Source of the DNA: Ruegeria atlantica
Lineage (GTDB): Bacteria; Pseudomonadota; Alphaproteobacteria; Rhodobacterales; Rhodobacteraceae
Direction of reading: 5' to 3'
Assembly: GCF_013033965.1 (NCBI RefSeq)
Contig: NZ_WQFE01000009.1
Coordinates: forward strand, 1-64,000
Length of the DNA: 64,000 bases
Below the pieces are notes generated by a model. It was not told the DNA's origin. It saw only the letters and a program-made list of their open reading frames with translations, and did no database searches. This document shows positions 35,627-44,525 of the stretch, piece by piece (position 1 is the stretch's first letter; every line of letters starts with the position of its first letter). The translations under genes and the position numbers were made by a program.

Positions 35627-37011
35627 TCAGCGATATGCCTTTTGATATGATCCTCAAGGGCACCCAGATCGTTTGCAATGCGGGTCACCCGTTCCGGACG
35701 TTCATACAGATCAGACATGCGAGAGGGAAGAGGCGGATGCATGTCGCTCGCCTTCTCCACCGCGGCCGGAAATTTCGCGGGATGCGCGGTGGCCAAGGTG
35801 ATCATAGGGACATCGGCTGCGCGATATTCTTCGGCGACCTTGATACCGACTGCGGTGTGTGGGCAGACCAGTTCAGCGCTATGATCCAGCGTTGATTTTA
35901 TCGTTTCCAGCGTTTCGTCTTCGGACGCTCTCCCTGAGTCAAAGCTCTCGCGCAGAGCTTCCATCGCGCCCTGGCTTACATTGAAACCGCCATTCTTAAG
36001 CTCATCCATCAACTGAGCGACAGCTCTGCCATCCTCGCCATAGGCATAGTACAGCGCGCGTTCAAAGTTCGAACTAACCTGTATATCCATCGACGGGCTG
36101 ATCGAGGGGATAGTGTCACCCTTGAAATACCCTTCGCCCGACAGACAACGATGCAGAATGTCGTTCTGGTTGGTCGCCACCACCAGACGGTCGATCGGCA
36201 GGCCCATGCGTTTGGCGAGGTAGCCCGCAAAGATGTCACCAAAATTGCCGGTCGGCACGGTGAAGCTGACCTTGCGATGCGGTGCGCCGAGGCTGACAGC
36301 AGCCGAGAAGTAGTAAACGATCTGCGCCAAGACACGGGCAAAGTTGATCGAGTTCACTCCTGCCAATTTCACTCCGTCGCGGAACTCGAAATCGTTGAAC
36401 ATGTCCTTCAGCGCTGCCTGACAATCGTCGAAGTCACCGTCCACGGCCAGCGCGTGCACGTTGCTGTCGGCGGGTGTTGTCATCTGACGACGCTGCACTT
36501 CGGACACGCGGCCATGCGGGAAAAGAATGAACACGTCCACCGCATCCAATCCCCGGAACGCCTCAATGGCAGCCGAGCCGGTATCGCCGCTAGTCGCGCC
36601 CACAATGGTCACCCGATCTCCGCGCCGGTTCAGAGCCACCTGAAACAGCTGACCGATCAACTGCATGGCAAAATCCTTGAAGGCCAGCGTGGGGCCGTGG
36701 AACAGCTCCAGCAGGAAGTGGTTCTCGTTCAGCTGCTTCAGTGGCGCGCGGGCGTCGTGGCCGAAGCCTTCATAAGCCCGAGCGATGATCTCTTTGAATT
36801 CATCCTCACCGAAGGACCCGCTGACATAGGGCCACATCACGCGGAACGCGATTTCCTCATAGGGCAAACCCGCCAGCGCTGCGATCTCATCCTGTGTCAT
36901 AACCGGAATTTCAGCAGGCAGATACAGGCCGCCATCCCGGGCCAATCCGGTCAGCATCGCCTCTTCAAACGTCAGTTCGGGCGCCTGCCCGCGGGTCGAG
37001 ATGTATTTCAT
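35623..37011 (-). CDS. thrC: Threonine synthase
   Basis: A 462-residue PLP enzyme of the long threonine synthase class, converting O-phosphohomoserine to threonine. It begins MKYISTRGQAPELTFEEAML, has the PLP lysine K112 in PTLAFKDFAMQLIG, and GATSGDTGSAAIEAF (about 137-151) binds the cofactor phosphate. lysC, the first enzyme of the same pathway, is 17 kb away and hom/thrB are not seen. Its start overlaps the SURF1 stop as ATGA, and its stop overlaps the M16 start. Confidence 0.97.
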   Translation of the reverse strand: MKYISTRGQAPELTFEEAMLTGLARDGGLYLPAEIPVMTQDEIAALAGLPYEEIAFRVMWPYVSGSFGEDEFKEIIARAYEGFGHDARAPLKQLNENHFLLELFHGPTLAFKDFAMQLIGQLFQVALNRRGDRVTIVGATSGDTGSAAIEAFRGLDAVDVFILFPHGRVSEVQRRQMTTPADSNVHALAVDGDFDDCQAALKDMFNDFEFRDGVKLAGVNSINFARVLAQIVYYFSAAVSLGAPHRKVSFTVPTGNFGDIFAGYLAKRMGLPIDRLVVATNQNDILHRCLSGEGYFKGDTIPSISPSMDIQVSSNFERALYYAYGEDGRAVAQLMDELKNGGFNVSQGAMEALRESFDSGRASEDETLETIKSTLDHSAELVCPHTAVGIKVAEEYRAADVPMITLATAHPAKFPAAVEKASDMHPPLPSRMSDLYERPERVTRIANDLGALEDHIKRHIAE

Positions 37012-37685
37012 GTCGCGTCACTCTCAGAAGGGGCGCGGCTGCGCCACAAAAAATATCCGGTCATCACGGCCCAGACCAGAGCCAGGCCAAACCATGTGAT
37101 TGCATATTGCAGGTGATCATTCGGAATTCCCGTTGCCGAGACGGGCAAGGGTGTGACGCCGGGGTCAGTTTGCGACCGGGCGATCAGTAAGATCGGCTCA
37201 GCCCCCAACGCTGCGGCCAAGTTCGGAACATCACGAGCAAACCAGATATTTTCGTCAATATCCGGCGCGGGCGTGTACCCGTCGATCTCATCCGGCCAGT
37301 GCAGATTGCCGGTGATTTCCATCGGGCCATTCAGCCTTTGATCCTGCTTCGCCGTCACGGGAACAAAGCCCCGGTCCACCAGAATAGTCCGATCTTCCGT
37401 GCCGAAAGACTGGATGATCCGGTACCCTGCCCCGACCTGCTTGACTGAGACAAGGACGTGGATCTCACCCGGCTCCATCTCGCCTGTGATCGTGACCGGC
37501 AGATACTTGTCAGCGTCCGGCGACACGCTGTCGGGCAACCCAACCGGATCGGCAGAAATCCGGTTTTCGATCTCGGTCAGCACGCCCTGCTTCCACGCCA
37601 AACGCTGAACTTGCCAAACCCCCAGCGATACAAGGATCGCCAGGCCGGCAACGCCAAAGATCAGCAGGAAGAGAATGCGGCGCAT
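37008..37685 (-). CDS. SURF1-family cytochrome oxidase assembly protein
   Basis: A 225-residue inner-membrane protein with one membrane segment at each end (ILFLLIFGVAGLAILVSLGVWQ and AITWFGLALVWAVMTGYFLW) and a periplasmic middle, as in SURF1/Shy1. Typical stretches are GVWQVQRLAWKQGVLTEIE and ILVDRGFVPV. It helps heme a insertion into subunit I of cytochrome c oxidase. It lies 171 bases downstream of coxC, beyond a terminator, and its stop overlaps the thrC start. Confidence 0.94.
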   Translation of the reverse strand: MRRILFLLIFGVAGLAILVSLGVWQVQRLAWKQGVLTEIENRISADPVGLPDSVSPDADKYLPVTITGEMEPGEIHVLVSVKQVGAGYRIIQSFGTEDRTILVDRGFVPVTAKQDQRLNGPMEITGNLHWPDEIDGYTPAPDIDENIWFARDVPNLAAALGAEPILLIARSQTDPGVTPLPVSATGIPNDHLQYAITWFGLALVWAVMTGYFLWRSRAPSESDAT

Positions 37686-37806
37686 ATCAGGACCAGGTTG
37701 AGTTGTTCGAATGGCTCTATAAGAGCCGGCGTCTTGTTAAGGGGTGCACCTGCAGAAAGGCAACCTCACAATTGTATGGGGCGCAATAATGCGCCCCGGA
37801 TAGAGA

Positions 37807-37833
37807 AAAAGCCGCCCCAATTGGGCGGCTTTT
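37807..37833. terminator. Terminator after coxC
   Basis: AAAAGCCGCCC (37807-37817) pairs exactly with GGGCGGCTTTT (37823-37833) around CAATT. It lies just downstream of the coxC stop on the minus strand and is followed there by a T-run; the symmetry would also let it work the other way. It separates the cox genes from SURF1-thrC. Confidence 0.9.
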
Positions 37834-37856
37834 GCATTTTGATCGCCCGTCCGGCG

Positions 37857-38672
37857 TTACATCAACGGCGCTTGACCCCAGATGTACACGGCAAAGAACA
37901 GGAACAACCAGACAACGTCCACGAAGTGCCAGTACCAGGCCGCTGCCTCAAACCCGACGTGTTTCTCAGGCGTAAAGTCACCCTTGAGCGCCCGGATTAA
38001 GCACACCGACAGGAAGACGGTACCGATGAGCACGTGGAAACCGTGGAAACCAGTCGCCATGAAGAAGTTCGAATAGAACTGATCTCCGCCGAATTTCCAG
38101 CCCTCATGCGCCAGCAATTCGTAGTATTCAAATGCCTGCAGACCCGTGAATGCGACACCCAGAGCGATACCGATGGCCAGCCCCTGCACCAGCGCCTTGC
38201 GGTCATTGCCATGTACCAGCGCGTGGTGCGCCCAGGTAATCGCACAGCCCGACAGCAGCAGGACCAGAGTGTTGATCAGCGGCAGGTGGAACGGGTCAAC
38301 CGCATGAATATCCGGCTGGATGTATTCGGTGCCGGCATAGTCATACATCGGATACATGCGATGTTTGAAGAACGACCAGAACCAGGCAAAGAAGAACATC
38401 ACCTCAGACATCACGAACAGGATGAAGCCGTAGCGCAGACCGATGCGCACAACCGGTGTGTGATCGCCCTGACGGCTTTCAACCACAACCTCGGACCACC
38501 ACGCGAACATGGTGTAAAGCACTGCGATAAGACCGGCCCAGAACATCCACGGGGTGACCCCGTGCATCCACAGGACGGCTCCGAACAGCATCACAAAGCC
38601 ACCGACCGCACCGATCAGAGGCCAGATCGATGGGGCCAGAATGTGATAATCATGGTTTTTTGCGTGTGCCAT
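37857..38672 (-). CDS. ctaE: Cytochrome c oxidase subunit III
   Basis: A 271-residue membrane protein with seven predicted segments, subunit III (CoxC) of the aa3-type oxidase. Marks are [26 protein letters not shown] at the start, [20 protein letters not shown] (about 107-126), [17 protein letters not shown] loop, and the end [27 protein letters not shown]. It is the last gene of the run coxB-ctaB-small protein-ctaG-coxC. Subunit I is not in the window, as is common in Rhodobacterales. Confidence 0.97.
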   Translation of the reverse strand: MAHAKNHDYHILAPSIWPLIGAVGGFVMLFGAVLWMHGVTPWMFWAGLIAVLYTMFAWWSEVVVESRQGDHTPVVRIGLRYGFILFVMSEVMFFFAWFWSFFKHRMYPMYDYAGTEYIQPDIHAVDPFHLPLINTLVLLLSGCAITWAHHALVHGNDRKALVQGLAIGIALGVAFTGLQAFEYYELLAHEGWKFGGDQFYSNFFMATGFHGFHVLIGTVFLSVCLIRALKGDFTPEKHVGFEAAAWYWHFVDVVWLFLFFAVYIWGQAPLM

Positions 38673-38694
38673 CAGCGTCCCTCACCTACAGGCG

Positions 38695-39270
38695 TTAGTT
38701 CTTGTTTGTGACTGCCTGCACGTCAAGGGCAGCGTAGCCCTCGGGCAGGTCAATTTCGTAGAATGTATACGACAGAGTTATCGTATGAACATATTTCGCT
38801 TCCAGATCCTCGACCATTTCCGGGTCGACGAAAAAAGTGACCGGCATCTCAACACGTTCACCGGGTTGCAGCACCTGCTCTTCAAAGCAGAAACAGGCGA
38901 TTTTCTGGAAATACCCGCCAGCCGAATAAGGCGTCACGTTATACGACGCCTGTCCTGCGATGGGGCGATCGGTCGGGTTGTAGGCCTCATAAAAGGCCAG
39001 TCCGGTTTCGCCGATGCGCACTTCCATCTCACGCTCGACCGGTTTGAACTCCCATGCCATGCCTTTCGCCTTCGAGGCGTCGAAGCGGATGGTAACCTTA
39101 CGATCCAGAATGTCTTCGGGCGCGGTCGCAGCTACACCGGTGGTTCCGCCAAAACCGGTGACACGGCAGAACCAGTCGTAAAACGGCACGGCCGCCCAGG
39201 CCAAGCTGCCCATCAGGACAACCACACCAACGGTCTGCACAACCGTTTTCCGAGGACCTGTCAACGCCAT
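38695..39270 (-). CDS. ctaG: Cytochrome c oxidase assembly protein (Cox11)
   Basis: A 191-residue copper chaperone that loads CuB in subunit I. One N-terminal membrane anchor (VVQTVGVVVLMGSLAWAAVPFYDWFCRVTGFGG) contains the conserved Cys in FYDWFCRVTG, and IACFCFEEQVL holds the copper-binding CFCF pair. The body is periplasmic. Its ATG overlaps by one base the stop codon of the small membrane protein upstream, and it is followed by coxC after 22 bases. Confidence 0.96.
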   Translation of the reverse strand: MALTGPRKTVVQTVGVVVLMGSLAWAAVPFYDWFCRVTGFGGTTGVAATAPEDILDRKVTIRFDASKAKGMAWEFKPVEREMEVRIGETGLAFYEAYNPTDRPIAGQASYNVTPYSAGGYFQKIACFCFEEQVLQPGERVEMPVTFFVDPEMVEDLEAKYVHTITLSYTFYEIDLPEGYAALDVQAVTNKN

Positions 39271-39431
39271 CAGTTCCGAACCTCTTGCGTGGCCAGGTTG
39301 AAATCCGTGCCCGAAACCTTGACGATTGTCAGACCGAAGATGATCACGATAAAGGCCGCCAACGTCAAGCCGACGCCAACGTTGCGACTGAACCGGCGTT
39401 GATGCAGTTCGTGGCTTTTACGCAGGCTCAT
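39270..39431 (-). CDS. 53-residue single-pass membrane protein of the cox operon (CoxF-like)
   Basis: A short gene in the gap between ctaB and ctaG. It begins MSLRKSHELHQRRFSRNVG, has one hydrophobic segment (VGVGLTLAAFIVIIFGLTIV, about residues 18-37) and ends VSGTDFNLATQEVRN. Both ends overlap its neighbours: ATGA with the ctaB stop at 39428-39431 and TGATG with the ctaG start. Such coupling is strong evidence that it is real. Small proteins at this position in alphaproteobacteria are called CoxF and are thought to help oxidase assembly; the function is inferred from location. Confidence 0.85.
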   Translation of the reverse strand: MSLRKSHELHQRRFSRNVGVGLTLAAFIVIIFGLTIVKVSGTDFNLATQEVRN

Positions 39432-40384
39432 GACCAACCTCCCAGCCCATAGGGTTTCAGCAGCGCTTCGGCCAGAATAGCACCGAAATGCAGGAACAGG
39501 TACAGCAGCGACAGCTTGAAGAACGAGCGTTCGACCTTGAAGTTATCGGCTTCAGAGTCGTCCTCGTTGCGGCGCGAGATCTGCCACGCGCCCCGCAGGA
39601 ACAAAGCATTCAACACTACGGCAACGGTCAGATAGATCGGGCCTCCGATACCTGAGAATGCGGTACCAACGGCCAGCATGGCCAGAAGTGCCGTATAGAC
39701 AAGGATATGCCAGCGCGTCGCACGGCGACCATGTGTAACGGTCAGCATGGGCACGCCCGCATCGTCATAGTCCGAGCGCATGAACAGCGCCAGCGCCCAG
39801 AAATGCGGCGGGGTCCACATGAAGGTCAGAGCAAACATCAGCCACGGCTCGATAGACATCGACCCCGTTGCAGCAACCCAGCCGATAACCGGCGGGAAGG
39901 CCCCTGCTGCGCCACCGATGACGATGTTCTGCGGCGTCGAGCGCTTCAGCCACATCGTATAGACGACAACGTAGAAAAAGATCGTGAAGGCCAGGAATGC
40001 ACCCGCAAACCAGTTGGTCGCAAGCCCCAGCATGATGACGGACAGCCCCGACAGGGCCAGTCCGATTGCCAGCGCCTCACCTTCCTGAACCTTGCCAGAG
40101 GGGATTGGACGGCCCTTGGTGCGCTTCATCACGCGGTCGATGTCGGCGTCCCACCACATGTTCAAAGCGCCGGATGCGCCGCCACCGATGGCGATGAACA
40201 GGATGGCGCAGAAGCCGACAAATGGGTGAACAGGTACCGGTGCCGCCAGAAGTCCGACCAAAGCGGTGAACACGACCAGCGACATCACGCGCGGCTTCAG
40301 CAAGGCAAAGAAATCGCCAAAGCTGGCCTCATCCGCGTGGGATTGGGCGCTTACTGTGCTGGCATTGATGCTTGCGTCGCTCAT
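39428..40384 (-). CDS. ctaB: Heme O synthase (protoheme IX farnesyltransferase)
   Basis: A 318-residue UbiA-family prenyltransferase with about nine membrane segments; it adds the farnesyl tail to heme B. The prenyl-pyrophosphate motif is NMWWDADIDRVMKRTKGRPI (about 95-115, with DxxxD), and a second lies at HFWALALFMRSDYDDAGVPML. It starts with a 20-residue soluble tail. Separated from coxB by 84 bases that contain a strong hairpin. Confidence 0.96.
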   Translation of the reverse strand: MSDASINASTVSAQSHADEASFGDFFALLKPRVMSLVVFTALVGLLAAPVPVHPFVGFCAILFIAIGGGASGALNMWWDADIDRVMKRTKGRPIPSGKVQEGEALAIGLALSGLSVIMLGLATNWFAGAFLAFTIFFYVVVYTMWLKRSTPQNIVIGGAAGAFPPVIGWVAATGSMSIEPWLMFALTFMWTPPHFWALALFMRSDYDDAGVPMLTVTHGRRATRWHILVYTALLAMLAVGTAFSGIGGPIYLTVAVVLNALFLRGAWQISRRNEDDSEADNFKVERSFFKLSLLYLFLHFGAILAEALLKPYGLGGWS

Positions 40385-40404
40385 GTCCGGTCCTTCTGGG
40401 GCGA

Positions 40405-40429
40405 AGGCTGCGCAAAACCCGCGCAGCCT
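40405..40429. other. Hairpin between coxB and ctaB
   Basis: AGGCTGCGC (40405-40413) pairs perfectly with GCGCAGCCT (40421-40429) around a 7-base loop, in the 84 bases between coxB and ctaB. It lacks a T-run on the coding (minus) strand, so it is more likely an mRNA stabilising or processing element than a full terminator. Confidence 0.55.
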
Positions 40430-40468
40430 GCATTGTTTTTGGCGCGAGCCGTCAGCCCGCGCGGGTCA

Positions 40469-41380
40469 TCACTTGGACGCAACCTGGAAGGTTGCGGGCT
40501 GACCTGCGTATTCTTCCAGTGCGCCTTGCAGCCACTGCTCATACGCCTCTTCGCTGACCACTTTGACGGTGATCGGCATATAAGCGTGATCCTTGCCGCA
40601 CAATTCGGAACACTGGCCGAAATAGACGCCTTCTTTCTCGGCTTCGAACCACAGCTCGGCCAGACGTCCCGGAACGCCGTCCTGCTTTACCCCGAAGGAC
40701 GGGATGGTCCACGAATGGATCACGTCAGACGCGGTAACCTGCATGACGATGACCTTGCCAACCGGAACCACAACGGCGGTGTCGGTGGCCAGCAGCCATT
40801 CGTCTTCGCCATAGCCCGCATCGGCCAGTTTGGCGCGCATCGCGTCATCCAGAACGAACGGGGTTACGTCCGCATCTGCAGGGCGCGCACCTTCGTCCAA
40901 CGTGGCCGGATGGCCCAGCAGATAGCTGTCGAATGCGAAATCGTGATCAACGTATTCGTAGGTCCAGTACCACTGGTTCCCGACGACCTTGATAGTGATG
41001 TCACCTTCGGGGATTTCCTGCTGATTGAACAGAACCGGCAGCGAGAAGGCACCGATAAAGACCAGTATCAGGATCGGACCCAAGGTCCACGCGATCTCGA
41101 CCGGGGTATAGTGCGAGAACCGCGCCGGTTCGGGGTTGTTGCGCGAATTGTAGCGCACGATGCAGTAGATCAGCAGACCGGCAACGAACAGGCAGATCAC
41201 GGTGATGATCACCAGAATCATGGCATCCAGCCGGTGAATTCCTTCCGCCAGACTGGTGGCTGCGGGCTGGAACCCAAGGCCGCCATCGACCGGCTTACCA
41301 ATAATCTCAAGCTCCTGAGCCATTGCGGGAAGGCTGGAGAGGGCTGTCATCAACCCCGAAAGCATCAAAGCATTCTTCAT
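40469..41380 (-). CDS. ctaC: Cytochrome c oxidase subunit II
   Basis: A 303-residue subunit II (CoxB). A signal peptide (cleaved after AMA at about residue 21) is followed by two membrane segments and the periplasmic CuA domain. CuA ligands are visible: H222, then C257, E259, C261, H265 and M268 in [13 protein letters not shown]. The aromatic patch WYWTYEY (137-143) is the electron entry route from cytochrome c. The ATG at 41378-41380 gives the signal peptide; upstream in-frame codons do not. A perfect FNR-type box lies 144 bases upstream. Confidence 0.97.
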   Translation of the reverse strand: MKNALMLSGLMTALSSLPAMAQELEIIGKPVDGGLGFQPAATSLAEGIHRLDAMILVIITVICLFVAGLLIYCIVRYNSRNNPEPARFSHYTPVEIAWTLGPILILVFIGAFSLPVLFNQQEIPEGDITIKVVGNQWYWTYEYVDHDFAFDSYLLGHPATLDEGARPADADVTPFVLDDAMRAKLADAGYGEDEWLLATDTAVVVPVGKVIVMQVTASDVIHSWTIPSFGVKQDGVPGRLAELWFEAEKEGVYFGQCSELCGKDHAYMPITVKVVSEEAYEQWLQGALEEYAGQPATFQVASK

Positions 41381-41523
41381 TTTCTGTCCTGATCGTCTGA
41401 TCTTTGCTTCTCTGGCGAAAAGGTGTGAATCAGTCGCACCTCTCCCGTTGTCTTTGGCCGCGTTAAAAACCATATTCCGGCGGGTAGATAAAGCAAAATG
41501 CTTGCGTCAAACAGACGCTATTT

Positions 41524-41537
41524 TTGATCTGGATCAA
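41524..41537. promoter_or_regulatory. Perfect FNR/FnrL-type box
   Basis: TTGATCTGGATCAA matches the FNR consensus TTGAT-N4-ATCAA exactly. It lies in the 176 bases between the divergent coxB and tldD genes: 19 bases before the tldD start and 144 bases before the coxB start. FnrL is the oxygen-sensing regulator of Rhodobacterales and uses this sequence. Which gene it controls is not settled by position. Confidence 0.75.
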
Positions 41538-41556
41538 ACTCGAAAGGTCCCAACAG

Positions 41557-42978
41557 ATGCCCAACGACCCGTTTCGCCCATTTGAACGCGCTATTCCGCA
41601 GGACGAAGCGCTTGCCGTTTTGCAGTCTGCCACCGCCGGAGCCGAGGACGGAGAGCTGTTTGTCGAGCGGCGAAAATCCGAGTCTCTGGTCTTTGATGAC
41701 GGACGTTTGCGGACAGCGTCATACGACGCATCCGAAGGGTTTGGCCTGCGGGCCGTGCAGGGCGAGGTTGCCGGGTACGCGCATTCCACCGATGTTTCAA
41801 TTCCGGCTTTGAAACGGGCTGCGGAAACCGCACGCCTCGCTGTCGGCGACGGCGGCGGTACTCTGGCTGGTGGTCCCCGCGCAACAAATACACGTCTCTA
41901 CACAGACGAGGACCCGATTGAGTCCGCCGACTTCCCGGTCAAGATCGAAACGCTGCGCGAGATCGACACCTTTGCCCGCGACATGGACCCCCGCGTCGTC
42001 CAGGTCAGCGCAACAATCGCTGCAGCAGTGCAAGAGGTCGAGATATTGCGCCCGGACGGCGTTCTGGTGCGGGATGTGCGCCCAATGACCCGCCTCAATA
42101 TCTCGGTCATCGTTGAACAAAGCGGTCGCCGTGAAAGCGGTTCGGCAGGCGGCGGTGGGCGTGTCGGGCTGGATGGGCTAATCGATCCGGCGGATTGGCA
42201 GGACAAAGCGCGCGAGGCACTGCGGATCGCTCTGGTCAATCTTGACGCGATCCCCGCCCCAGCTGGCGTGATGGAAGTCGCGCTGGGCCCCGGTTGGCCA
42301 GGTATCCTGTTGCACGAGGCAATTGGGCATGGGTTGGAAGGCGACTTCAACCGCAAGGGAAGCTCCGCATTTTCCGGTCTGATGGGGCAGCAGATCGCAT
42401 CCAAAGGCGTGACCGTCGTAGATGACGGTACGATACCGGATCGTCGCGGCTCGATCTCGTTGGATGACGAAGGTACGCCTAGTTCTCGGACTGTTTTGAT
42501 CGAGGACGGCATCCTCACCGGTTATATGCAGGACCGCCAGAACGCGCGCCTTATGGGCGTAGCGCCCACCGGAAACGGGCGGCGACAAAGCTATGCACAC
42601 AAACCCATGCCGCGGATGACGAATACGGTGATGCTGGGCGGCGACGCCGATCCGGCCTCGTTGGTCGCGGATATCAAAGATGGCATCTGGGCAGTCGGTT
42701 TCGGAGGAGGACAAGTGGATATCACCAATGGCAAGTTCGTCTTCTCCTGCACCGAGGCCTACCGCGTCGAAAATGGTAAGGTCGGGGCACCGGTAAAAGG
42801 CGCGACCTTGATTGGAGATGGCCCGTCAGCCCTCAAGCGTATCCGTGGGCTGGGCAATGATATGGCGCTGGATCCCGGCATGGGTACTTGCGGCAAAGAT
42901 GGTCAGTGGGTGCCCGTTGGCGTCGGCCAGCCAACGGTTCTGATGGATGGCCTGACAGTCGGCGGATCGGCCGCTTAG
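41557..42978 (+). CDS. tldD: Metalloprotease TldD
   Basis: A 473-residue member of the TldD/PmbA (PMBA/U62) family, the catalytic half of the TldD/TldE heterodimer that degrades unfolded peptides and matures microcin B17 in E. coli. The zinc motif HEAIGH is at 253-258 (H253, E254, H258), and the third ligand is probably the Cys in GMGTCGKDGQ near the C-terminus. Start at ATG 41557 behind GAAAGG; the frame from 41524 would run through the FNR box. Its partner gene pmbA/tldE is not in the window. Confidence 0.96.
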   Translation: MPNDPFRPFERAIPQDEALAVLQSATAGAEDGELFVERRKSESLVFDDGRLRTASYDASEGFGLRAVQGEVAGYAHSTDVSIPALKRAAETARLAVGDGGGTLAGGPRATNTRLYTDEDPIESADFPVKIETLREIDTFARDMDPRVVQVSATIAAAVQEVEILRPDGVLVRDVRPMTRLNISVIVEQSGRRESGSAGGGGRVGLDGLIDPADWQDKAREALRIALVNLDAIPAPAGVMEVALGPGWPGILLHEAIGHGLEGDFNRKGSSAFSGLMGQQIASKGVTVVDDGTIPDRRGSISLDDEGTPSSRTVLIEDGILTGYMQDRQNARLMGVAPTGNGRRQSYAHKPMPRMTNTVMLGGDADPASLVADIKDGIWAVGFGGGQVDITNGKFVFSCTEAYRVENGKVGAPVKGATLIGDGPSALKRIRGLGNDMALDPGMGTCGKDGQWVPVGVGQPTVLMDGLTVGGSAA

Positions 42979-43002
42979 CGGGGAATCACTTGACCGAGGA
43001 TT

Positions 43003-43033
43003 GAAAGCGCAGGGTTAACGCTGTGCTTTCTTT
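43003..43033 (+). terminator. Terminator-like hairpin after tldD
   Basis: GAAAGCGCAG (43003-43012) pairs with CTGTGCTTTC (43021-43030), with one G-U pair in RNA, around GGTTAACG; it runs into TTTCG. It lies 24 bases after the tldD stop. Confidence 0.65.
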
Positions 43034-43218
43034 CGACCGACACACACACTTCGCGGCGAGCCGCCCTGCCAAGGACAAGATTATTTATTTGTTTTATTTC
43101 AAACACCTAGAGCGCGTTAGGCGGCAAACACTGAAAATTATCCGAATAATTTGAAGAGATTCACAAGCTGTTAACCCCGGCAATCGTAAACCAGTTCTGC
43201 AATCAGGCGGAGCATCGG

Positions 43219-44352
43219 ATGACCGAAGAGCAGCTATCTTCCTATCACCCCACACTCCCACCCACCACGGAAGAGGATCGGTTTTCCTGGCTTCGTCTGT
43301 TGCGTTCCCGCAAGGTTGGTCCGGCGACGTTTCGTCGGCTGCTGCGGGAACATGGCTCGGCGCAGAATGCGCTGGCCGCGCTGCCCGAAATGGCGCGCGC
43401 TGCCGGAATTGAAGGGTATGAAACCTGCCCGCCCGGTGTGATTGAGGCGGAGCTCAGGGCCGCAAAGGTCGCGAACGCACACCTTTTGTGCCTTGGGTCC
43501 GCCGACTTTCCAGACGCTATGAACGATCTGTCCGACGCGCCGCCTATGCTTTGGGCGATTGGAGATGCTTCCCTGCTGCAGCGCCAGTCGATTGCGATGG
43601 TCGGCGCGCGGAATTGCTCATCGCTGGGTGCCCGGATGGCAAGGGGGCTTGCCACGGATCTGGGACAGCAGGGATATGTCGTTGTGTCCGGCTTAGCACG
43701 CGGGATAGATACCGCGACCCACATGGCAGCGCTTGAATCGGGCACTGTCGCGGTGATGGCAGGCGGCGTAGATGTCGTCTATCCCGCCGAAAACACGGCA
43801 CTGGCAGAAAAGATAACTGAAACCGGGTTGCGCGTATCCGAACAGCCTATGGGCGTCACACCGCAGGCGCGCCACTTCCCGCGCCGAAACAGGATTATCT
43901 CAGGGCTGGCGCAAGCTGTTGTCGTCGTTGAAGCCGCAGCAAAGTCCGGTAGTCTGATTACGGCGCGGGACGCCCTGGATCAGGGGCGCGAAGTTCTGGC
44001 CGTACCCGGACATCCCTTCGATGCGCGGGCCGCGGGGTGCAACATGTTGATCCGGGACGGCGCGATATTGGTGCGATCAGCCGAAGACGTTATCGAGGCG
44101 CTTCCGCAACGAGTAGAAGTTCATGAGGCTCATGCTCCCGCACTGCCGAAAATTCCTGAAGTACCTGCCGTCACTGATGCGACACTGCACAGGGAAATTC
44201 TGTCGCGGCTGGGACCGTCTCCGATTGCGGAAGATCAACTGATCCGCGACATTGCTGCAACGGCCGGAGAAATAGGACCGGCCCTGATTGATCTGGAACT
44301 CGAAGGACAGATCCAGCGGCAGCCTGGCGGACTTCTGTCGTTGTCTGCATAA
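43219..44352 (+). CDS. dprA: DNA-processing protein DprA
   Basis: A 377-residue protein that loads RecA on incoming single-stranded DNA during transformation and gene-transfer-agent uptake. The central Rossmann domain is IAMVGARNCSSLGARMARGLATDL, then VVSGLARGIDTATHMAALE and MAGGVDVVYPAENTALAEKI; the phosphate loop FPRRNRIISGLAQAVVVVEAA is typical. A short SAM-like N-terminal part and a C-terminal winged helix (about 315-377, HREILSRLGPSPIAEDQLIRD) complete the family layout. In Rhodobacter, dprA is tied to CtrA control; two GTTAAC sequences lie upstream here, but neither forms a full CtrA box. Confidence 0.96.
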   Translation: MTEEQLSSYHPTLPPTTEEDRFSWLRLLRSRKVGPATFRRLLREHGSAQNALAALPEMARAAGIEGYETCPPGVIEAELRAAKVANAHLLCLGSADFPDAMNDLSDAPPMLWAIGDASLLQRQSIAMVGARNCSSLGARMARGLATDLGQQGYVVVSGLARGIDTATHMAALESGTVAVMAGGVDVVYPAENTALAEKITETGLRVSEQPMGVTPQARHFPRRNRIISGLAQAVVVVEAAAKSGSLITARDALDQGREVLAVPGHPFDARAAGCNMLIRDGAILVRSAEDVIEALPQRVEVHEAHAPALPKIPEVPAVTDATLHREILSRLGPSPIAEDQLIRDIAATAGEIGPALIDLELEGQIQRQPGGLLSLSA

Positions 44353-44447
44353 ATCTCGAACCTGACGAGCGGTTCCTGCCCAGCCCCTTTTGTGCACAGG
44401 CTACGTGATTGAAATAACAGCATAACTTCTGCATTCAAAGGAACGCA

Positions 44448-44476
44448 TTGACAATTTGCCCTTGCCCTCCACATTT
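44448..44476 (+). promoter_or_regulatory. Possible -35 element of the topA promoter
   Basis: A perfect TTGACA stands at 44448-44453, 72 bases before the topA start. The hexamer 17 bases further on, ACATTT, is a poor -10, so this is only a partial promoter match, as is usual for alphaproteobacterial promoters. Confidence 0.3.
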
Positions 44477-44525
44477 TGCACGATCATAGAAGGCGCCAAT
44501 TCCGTCGAGCGAGGTTTTCCGTTAA

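Noticed and set aside
34457-35650. 397-codon open frame on the plus strand
   Set aside because: Lies antisense to the M16 peptidase gene, which has full motifs and coupled neighbours; no protein-like features.
39707-41392. 561-codon open frame on the plus strand across ctaB and coxB
   Set aside because: Antisense shadow of two clear membrane-protein genes in high-GC DNA; the translation is low-complexity and Arg/Gln/His-rich with no family pattern.
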